Source of the DNA: Betaproteobacteria bacterium
Lineage (GTDB): Bacteria > Pseudomonadota > Gammaproteobacteria > Burkholderiales > Burkholderiaceae_C
Direction of reading: 5' to 3'
Length of the DNA stretch: 10,235 nt
NCBI GenBank assembly: GCA_009922295.1
Contig: RFWA01000062.1
Span: forward strand, 1 to 10,235
In this document: positions 6,406 to 10,235 of the stretch, in pieces
Numbering within the stretch: the stretch's first letter is position 1
Layout of the letters: each line of letters starts with the position of its first letter
Notes under the pieces: model-generated
Told to the model about the DNA's origin: nothing
Database searches by the model: none
What the model saw: the letters and a program-made list of their open reading frames with translations, nothing else
Position numbers and translations under genes: made by a program

Positions 6406-6411
6406 TACAAT
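6406..6411 (+). promoter_or_regulatory. Candidate -10 box for the algC-waaC-waaA operon
   Basis: CCCTACAATC contains TACAAT, five of six matches to the -10 consensus, 38 bases before the ATG at 6450. No good -35 lies at 17 bases; TTGGGC (6387-6392) is only 13 away. It lies in the 137-bp divergent region (6313-6449) that must also hold the promoter of the Ada-AlkA operon, for which I see no convincing boxes. Confidence 0.4.
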
Positions 6412-6449
6412 CTTCGTCACAAAACAACGCCAGACCAGGTAAAGCTTTC

Positions 6450-7832
6450 ATGCAACTCGACGCAGCGATCTTCAAAGCCTACGACATCCGCGGCATCGTG
6501 CCCGCCGCCATCGACGAGGCCCTGGCCGAGGCGCTGGGCCGCGCCTTTGGTACGGTGGCACTGTCCGAGGGTGAGACTACAGTCGCGGTGGGGCGGGATG
6601 GCCGGCTGAGCGGCCCGAGCCTGGTGGCTGCGCTGATTCGCGGCCTGGTCGCCAGCGGCGTTGCGGTGATTGACATTGGCATGGCGACCACGCCCATGCT
6701 GTACTTTGCCGCCAACACCCTGTGCCGCAGCGGCATTCAGCTCACCGGCAGCCACAACCCGCGCGATTACAACGGCTTCAAGATGGTGCTGGCCGGCCGC
6801 GCCATTTTTGGCGAGGAGATCCAGGCGCTGCGCCACATGATGGCCGCTGAAAGCTGGAGATTGCGGGCCGGCGGCGCGGTGCGCACGGTGGATGTGCTGC
6901 CGGCCTACCGCGCGCGCATCGTCGGCGACATCCGGCTGGCGCGGCCCATGAAGATTGTGGTGGACTCGGGCAACGGTATTGCTGGCGCCTCAGCGCCCGG
7001 CATTTTGCGCGCCATGGGCTGCGAGGTGACCGAGCTGTACAGCGAGGTCGACGGTAATTTCCCCAACCACCATCCCGACCCCAGCAAGCCCGAAAACCTG
7101 CGCGACCTGATTGCCGCTCTGCAGGCCAGCGACGCGGAGCTGGGACTGGCCTTTGACGGCGACGGCGACCGCCTGGGCATCGTCACCCGCGAGGGCAACA
7201 ACATCTACCCGGACCGCCAGATGATGCTGTTTGCGCAGGACGTGCTGTCGCGCGTGCCGGGCGGTACCATTTTGTTTGATGTGAAATGCTCGCAGCGCCT
7301 GGCGCCGGCGATTGTGGCCGCCGGCGGCCAGCCGCTGATGTACCGGACCGGTCATTCACTGATCAAGGCGCGCATGAAGGAGCTCGATTCCCCCTTGGGC
7401 GGCGAGATGAGCGGTCATATTTTCTTCAAAGAGCGCTGGTTCGGCTTTGACGATGGCACCTACGCCGGCGGCCGGCTGCTCGAAATTTTGAGCCGCAGCG
7501 CCGACGCCAATGTGGTGCTCAATGCCCTGCCAAGCAGTTTTTCCACGCCTGAACTCAATGTCAAGTGCGCCGAGGGCGAGCCGCACCGGCTGGCGGAACA
7601 ACTGCAGGCACAGGCGCAGTTTGCTGCGCCGGCGGTGGTGAACCTGATCGACGGGTTGCGGGTCGACTGGCCCGACGGCTTTGGCTTGATCCGCGCCTCC
7701 AACACCACGCCGGTGTTGGTGCTGCGCTTTGAAGGCCATACGCCTGAAGCCCTGGCACGCATCCAGGCCGAGATGCTGGCGCTGCTGCGCACTGTCAAGC
7801 CCGACGCGACGATGGATCAGGCGGCACATTGA
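6450..7832 (+). CDS. algC: Phosphomannomutase/phosphoglucomutase (AlgC type)
   Basis: A 460-residue alpha-D-phosphohexomutase, almost exactly the length of Pseudomonas AlgC. It interconverts hexose 6-phosphate and 1-phosphate (mannose or glucose) in the cytoplasm, feeding nucleotide-sugar synthesis for LPS and exopolysaccharide. All four family motifs are present: the phosphoserine loop TGSHNPRDYNGFK (99-111, Ser101), the magnesium loop DGDGDR (236-241), the sugar-specificity loop GEMSGHIFFKERWFGFDDG (318-336) and the phosphate-binding RASNTTP (415-421). ATG at 6450 was chosen because the protein begins with the conserved FKAYDIRG at residues 8-15, and AGG lies about ten bases upstream; the frame is open further up but has no family sequence. 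Its TGA overlaps the TTG start of waaC by four bases, so it heads a tightly coupled envelope operon. Confidence 0.95.
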   Translation: MQLDAAIFKAYDIRGIVPAAIDEALAEALGRAFGTVALSEGETTVAVGRDGRLSGPSLVAALIRGLVASGVAVIDIGMATTPMLYFAANTLCRSGIQLTGSHNPRDYNGFKMVLAGRAIFGEEIQALRHMMAAESWRLRAGGAVRTVDVLPAYRARIVGDIRLARPMKIVVDSGNGIAGASAPGILRAMGCEVTELYSEVDGNFPNHHPDPSKPENLRDLIAALQASDAELGLAFDGDGDRLGIVTREGNNIYPDRQMMLFAQDVLSRVPGGTILFDVKCSQRLAPAIVAAGGQPLMYRTGHSLIKARMKELDSPLGGEMSGHIFFKERWFGFDDGTYAGGRLLEILSRSADANVVLNALPSSFSTPELNVKCAEGEPHRLAEQLQAQAQFAAPAVVNLIDGLRVDWPDGFGLIRASNTTPVLVLRFEGHTPEALARIQAEMLALLRTVKPDATMDQAAH

Positions 7833-8851
7833 AAATTCTGATCGTCAAGCTGTCTTCGCTTGGCGACGTGGTGCACGCCATGCCGGCGGTGCAGGACCTG
7901 CGCCGGGCCTTGCCTCAGGCTCAGATCGACTGGGTGGTGGAGCCGGCTTTTGCGCCGCTGCTGCGCCGCTGCAGCGGGGTGCAGCGGGTGATCGAATGTG
8001 ACTTGCGGCGCTGGCGCAGCGCCCCGCTGGCGGCTGCCACCCGCAGCGGCTGGCGGGCCTTTCGCGCCGAGCTGCAGGCCGCGGCCTATGACCGGGTGAT
8101 CGACCTGCAGGGCCTGAGCAAATCTGCACTGGTGGCCTGGTTGGCGCGGCTGGCGCCAGGCGGACGCCGGGTGGCGTTGGCCAATCGCAGCGATGGTTCG
8201 GCGTATGAATCACCGACGCGCTGGGTGGCCCACCAGCGCGTGGCGCTGCCGCCGCACATGGGCGCGGTGGCCCGAAGCCGTGCCCTGTGCGCCAGCGGGC
8301 TGGGCTATGCCCTACCTGATACAGTGTCATTTGGGCTGCTGGCCCTTACCCAGCTTGAGGATATTGCTATTGAAAAAGAAGCGTTGTCGAGGCTGGTGCC
8401 GCAGGTGGTGCTGCTGGCACACGCCAGTTCGCGCGCCGACAAGCAGTGGCCTCTGTCAGCCTGGCAGGCCTTGGGCCAGCGACTTGTCGCGCAGGGCTAC
8501 ACCTTGGCGCTGCCGCACGGCAATGACGCCGAACTGCAGCAGTCCCAGGCCATCGCGCAGCCGCTGGTCGGCGCCCAGATCTGGCCCCGGCTGGGGCTTG
8601 ACGCCTTGACCGACGCCATGGCTTCATGTGCAGGAGTGATCGGGGTGGACAGCGGCTTGAGCCACATCGCCGTGGCGCTTGGCCTGCCGCATGTGCAGAT
8701 CTACAACTTTGACACCGCCTGGCGCACCGGGCCGGCGCCGGGGCCACTGCAGTGCAGTGTGCTGGGCACGCCGAGCCCCACAGTGGACCAGGTCTGGCAG
8801 GCCTGGCAGATGGTGTGCCCGGTGGTCAGCCCGGTCGTGGTGCCGACCTGA
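7829..8851 (+). CDS. waaC: Lipopolysaccharide heptosyltransferase I
   Basis: A 340-residue GT-B enzyme that adds the first L-glycero-D-manno-heptose to Kdo in the LPS inner core, on the cytoplasmic face of the inner membrane. Family landmarks are MKILIVKLSSLGDVVHAMPA (1-20, Asp13), IDLQGLSKSALVAWL (91-105), the KQWP segment (205-208) and IGVDSGLSHIAVALGLP (271-287) of the ADP-heptose site. The start is TTG at 7829, overlapping the algC stop in TTGA; it gives the N-terminus the family requires and there is no nearby ATG. No strong Shine-Dalgarno is seen, so coupling to algC is likely. Residues about 167-185, between the two Rossmann-like domains, are encoded by a dispersed repeat copy. This explains why the protein is some 20 residues longer than the usual 320. 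The stop overlaps the waaA start by one base (TGATG). Confidence 0.94.
   Translation: MKILIVKLSSLGDVVHAMPAVQDLRRALPQAQIDWVVEPAFAPLLRRCSGVQRVIECDLRRWRSAPLAAATRSGWRAFRAELQAAAYDRVIDLQGLSKSALVAWLARLAPGGRRVALANRSDGSAYESPTRWVAHQRVALPPHMGAVARSRALCASGLGYALPDTVSFGLLALTQLEDIAIEKEALSRLVPQVVLLAHASSRADKQWPLSAWQALGQRLVAQGYTLALPHGNDAELQQSQAIAQPLVGAQIWPRLGLDALTDAMASCAGVIGVDSGLSHIAVALGLPHVQIYNFDTAWRTGPAPGPLQCSVLGTPSPTVDQVWQAWQMVCPVVSPVVVPT
8327..8382 (+). repeat. Dispersed short repeat, copy B (inside waaC)
   Basis: The copy has GGGCTGCTGGCCC (8333-8345) followed 20 bases later by GCTATTGAA (8366-8374) and ends in GAAGC. The right end matches copy C at about 14 of 17 bases. It is read in frame as the segment from SFGLLALTQL to DIAIEKEA. 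GAA-AAA-GAA and the ATT codons contrast with the GC-rich codons around it. Confidence 0.6.
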
Positions 8852-10215
8852 TGCGCTGGCTCTACTCTCTCCTGATGGTCCTGGCGCAACCCGGTTTGCG
8901 GCGCAAGCTCGCGCGCCGGGCCTTGGCAGAACCCCTGTACGCAGAGGCGGTGCCGGAGCGCTTTGGCGAATACGCCAGCGCCTGGCCGGCTGCGCCTGGG
9001 CCCACTGTCTGGGTGCATGCGGTGTCGCTGGGTGAGACCCGCACCGCCGCGCTGCTGATCGTACTCTTGCGTCAGGCCCTGCCCGGCATGCGGCTGCTGC
9101 TGACCCACGGCACCGCCACTGGCCGCGCCGAGGGCGCACGGCTGTTGCAAGCCGGTGACGCACAGGTGTGGTTGCCCTGGGATAGCCCTGGCCCGGTGCG
9201 GCGGTTTGTGGAGCAGTTCCGGCCAGATATCGGTATCCTGATGGAGACCGAGGTCTGGCCCAATCTGGTTGCGGCCTGCCAGCATCAGGGTGTGCCGCTG
9301 GTGCTGGCCAATGCCCGCCTGAGCGAGCGGTCATTTCACAACGCGCAGCGGCTGGCCTGGCTGGCTCACCCAGCCTACCGGGCGCTCGCGGCGGTCTGGG
9401 CTCAGGCGCCGGACGATGCGCGCCGCCTGCAGGCTCTGGGCTCGCCGGTGCAGGGTGTCTTTGGCAACCTCAAGTTCGACGCCGAGCCTGATGCCTCCCA
9501 AGTGGCCGCAGGCCGGGAGGGGCGTGTCAGCCTGGGCCGACCGGTCGCCATGTTGGCGAGTTCGCGCGACGAGGAAGAGGCACAGCTGCTCGATATTCTT
9601 GAGGAAAATCGGCCTCTAGGCCCCGTGGATAATGGAGTTTTAGCTATTGAATCAGTAGCAAATCAGCTGCAGTGGCTGATCGTGCCGCGCCACCCGCAGC
9701 GCTTTGACGCAGTGGCTGCGTTGGTGCAGGCCCGGGGTTTTGCGCTGGTCCGGCGCAGCCAGGGCGGTCCATGGCCGCCCACTGAGGCGAATGGGGCTGG
9801 TTCTGGAGGAAGTGCTGCCGGGCAGCCGCCGACGATCTGGCTCGGTGATTCCCTGGGTGAGATGGCGTTTTATTACGGCCTGGCCGATGTGGCGCTGCTG
9901 GGCGGCAGCTTTGAGCCGCTGGGCGGACAAAACCTGATCGAGGCCGCCGCCTGCGGCTGCCCGCTGCTGATGGGCCCGCACACCTTCAATTTTGCCGAGG
10001 CCGCCAGACTGGCCGCAGCGGCTGGCGCAGCCAAGACTGTTGCCTCACTGGCCGAGGCGCTGGTTACTGCACAAGACCTGCTGGCCCAGCCTGAGCGCAG
10101 GTCTGCAATGGCAGCCGCCGCAGACCGCTTTGCCAGTGCCCACAGCGGCGCGGCGCAACGCACCGCTGCTGCGGTAGCGGCCTTAATTGGCCAGCAGCGT
10201 ATTGACCTGCTTTAA
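8851..10215 (+). CDS. waaA: 3-deoxy-D-manno-octulosonic acid (Kdo) transferase
   Basis: A 454-residue glycosyltransferase that moves Kdo from CMP-Kdo to lipid A precursor at the inner membrane, an essential step in most Gram-negatives. Landmarks are the N-terminal hydrophobic stretch MRWLYSLLMVLAQP, WVHAVSLGETRTA (54-66), THGTATGR (85-92 region), METEVWPNL, LVLANARLSERS, GNLKFD, IVPRHPQRF and the CMP-Kdo site GGSFEPLGGQNLIEAAACG. ATG at 8851 is used because the conserved N-terminus begins there; the frame runs open to 8752 without family sequence. It overlaps the waaC stop by one base. The protein is about 30 residues longer than E. coli WaaA. The excess lies in a repeat-encoded insertion (residues about 252-270) and in a Gly/Pro/Ser-rich linker (about 305-328) before IWLGDSLGEM. 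It is the last recognisable gene of the envelope operon; no terminator is visible after it. Confidence 0.94.
   Translation: MRWLYSLLMVLAQPGLRRKLARRALAEPLYAEAVPERFGEYASAWPAAPGPTVWVHAVSLGETRTAALLIVLLRQALPGMRLLLTHGTATGRAEGARLLQAGDAQVWLPWDSPGPVRRFVEQFRPDIGILMETEVWPNLVAACQHQGVPLVLANARLSERSFHNAQRLAWLAHPAYRALAAVWAQAPDDARRLQALGSPVQGVFGNLKFDAEPDASQVAAGREGRVSLGRPVAMLASSRDEEEAQLLDILEENRPLGPVDNGVLAIESVANQLQWLIVPRHPQRFDAVAALVQARGFALVRRSQGGPWPPTEANGAGSGGSAAGQPPTIWLGDSLGEMAFYYGLADVALLGGSFEPLGGQNLIEAAACGCPLLMGPHTFNFAEAARLAAAAGAAKTVASLAEALVTAQDLLAQPERRSAMAAAADRFASAHSGAAQRTAAAVAALIGQQRIDLL
9605..9660 (+). repeat. Dispersed short repeat, copy C (inside waaA)
   Basis: The copy has the palindromic block GGCCTCTAGGCC (9611-9622) and then GCTATTGAATCAGTAGC (9643-9659), itself ended by the inverted GCTA/TAGC. 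It is read in frame through waaA as EENRPLGPVDNGVLAIESVA. Rare-looking codons for this genome (TTA, GTA, GCA, TCA, AAT) are packed into it. It falls between ASSRDEEEAQLLDIL and the conserved LIVPRHPQRF, where WaaA proteins normally have only a short loop. Confidence 0.65.
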
Positions 10216-10235
10216 GTCCTCGGCCTTCAAAATGC
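10183..10235 (-). CDS. Possible C-terminal end of a convergent gene, 5' part beyond window
   Basis: Read on the minus strand from the right edge, the frame is open and ends with TAA at 10183-10185, giving a tail ILKAEDLKQVNTLLAN. The composition looks like a normal helical C-terminus. It would overlap the last 33 bases of waaA tail to tail. Seventeen codons are too few to identify a family or to exclude chance. Confidence 0.3.
   Translation of the reverse strand, partial: ILKAEDLKQVNTLLAN

Noticed and set aside
6313..6420. 36-residue N-terminal extension of the Ada-AlkA protein
   Set aside because: The added residues are basic, match nothing in the Ada domain and would occupy the divergent promoter region; ATG at 6312 gives the usual Ada cysteine positions.
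8752..8850. Upstream start for waaA
   Set aside because: The extra 33 residues overlap the waaC reading frame and do not resemble WaaA, whose N-terminus begins at 8851.
1..10235. CRISPR, toxin-antitoxin, phage, IS or defence genes
   Set aside because: No regularly spaced repeats, transposase, integrase or nuclease motifs were seen; all large genes belong to known metabolism, repair or envelope families.

Overview
The window looks like chromosomal DNA of a GC-rich betaproteobacterium, most likely family Comamonadaceae (Rhodoferax/Polaromonas type). The evidence is the strong G/C third-position bias, the protein families, the tightly overlapping genes and a short dispersed repeat of a kind I associate with that family. 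The taxonomic call is inference; there is no rRNA or other marker here. I see no tRNA, IS element, prophage, CRISPR array or defence island.

Left block, minus strand (1-2942): a purine/ureide catabolism pair. A two-domain protein fuses OHCU decarboxylase (UraD) to allantoate amidohydrolase (AllC). Its stop overlaps the start (ATGA) of an M20-family amidohydrolase that leaves the window at base 1. Next is a 132-bp spacer (2943-3074) with candidate promoters facing both ways and a perfect 12-bp palindrome. To its right, on the plus strand, is a 57-codon ORF for a small one-helix membrane protein (3075-3248).

Middle block, minus strand (3253-6312): an alkylation-repair operon, read right to left. 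It starts with a fusion of the Ada phosphotriester-repair domain, an AraC-type DNA-binding domain and an AlkA 3-methyladenine glycosylase. Then come a separate O6-alkylguanine-DNA methyltransferase (ogt) and an EamA/DMT exporter. Together the first two supply the Ada functions (sensing, direct reversal, base excision) in two polypeptides.

Right block, plus strand (6450-10215): three overlapping cell-envelope genes. They are phosphomannomutase/phosphoglucomutase (AlgC type), heptosyltransferase I (waaC) and Kdo transferase (waaA). AlgC makes the hexose-1-phosphates for surface sugars; WaaA and WaaC build the LPS inner core. The last 53 bases may hold the C-terminal end of a convergent minus-strand gene.

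The most notable feature is a short dispersed repeat of about 55 bp seen three times in the same orientation. One copy lies between the Ada-AlkA gene and ogt and supplies the likely Shine-Dalgarno of ogt. The other two lie inside waaC and waaA, where they are translated in frame as about 19-residue insertions. This resembles protein-coding palindromic elements. Otherwise the window is ordinary metabolism, repair and envelope genes, and I found no wholly new multi-gene system.
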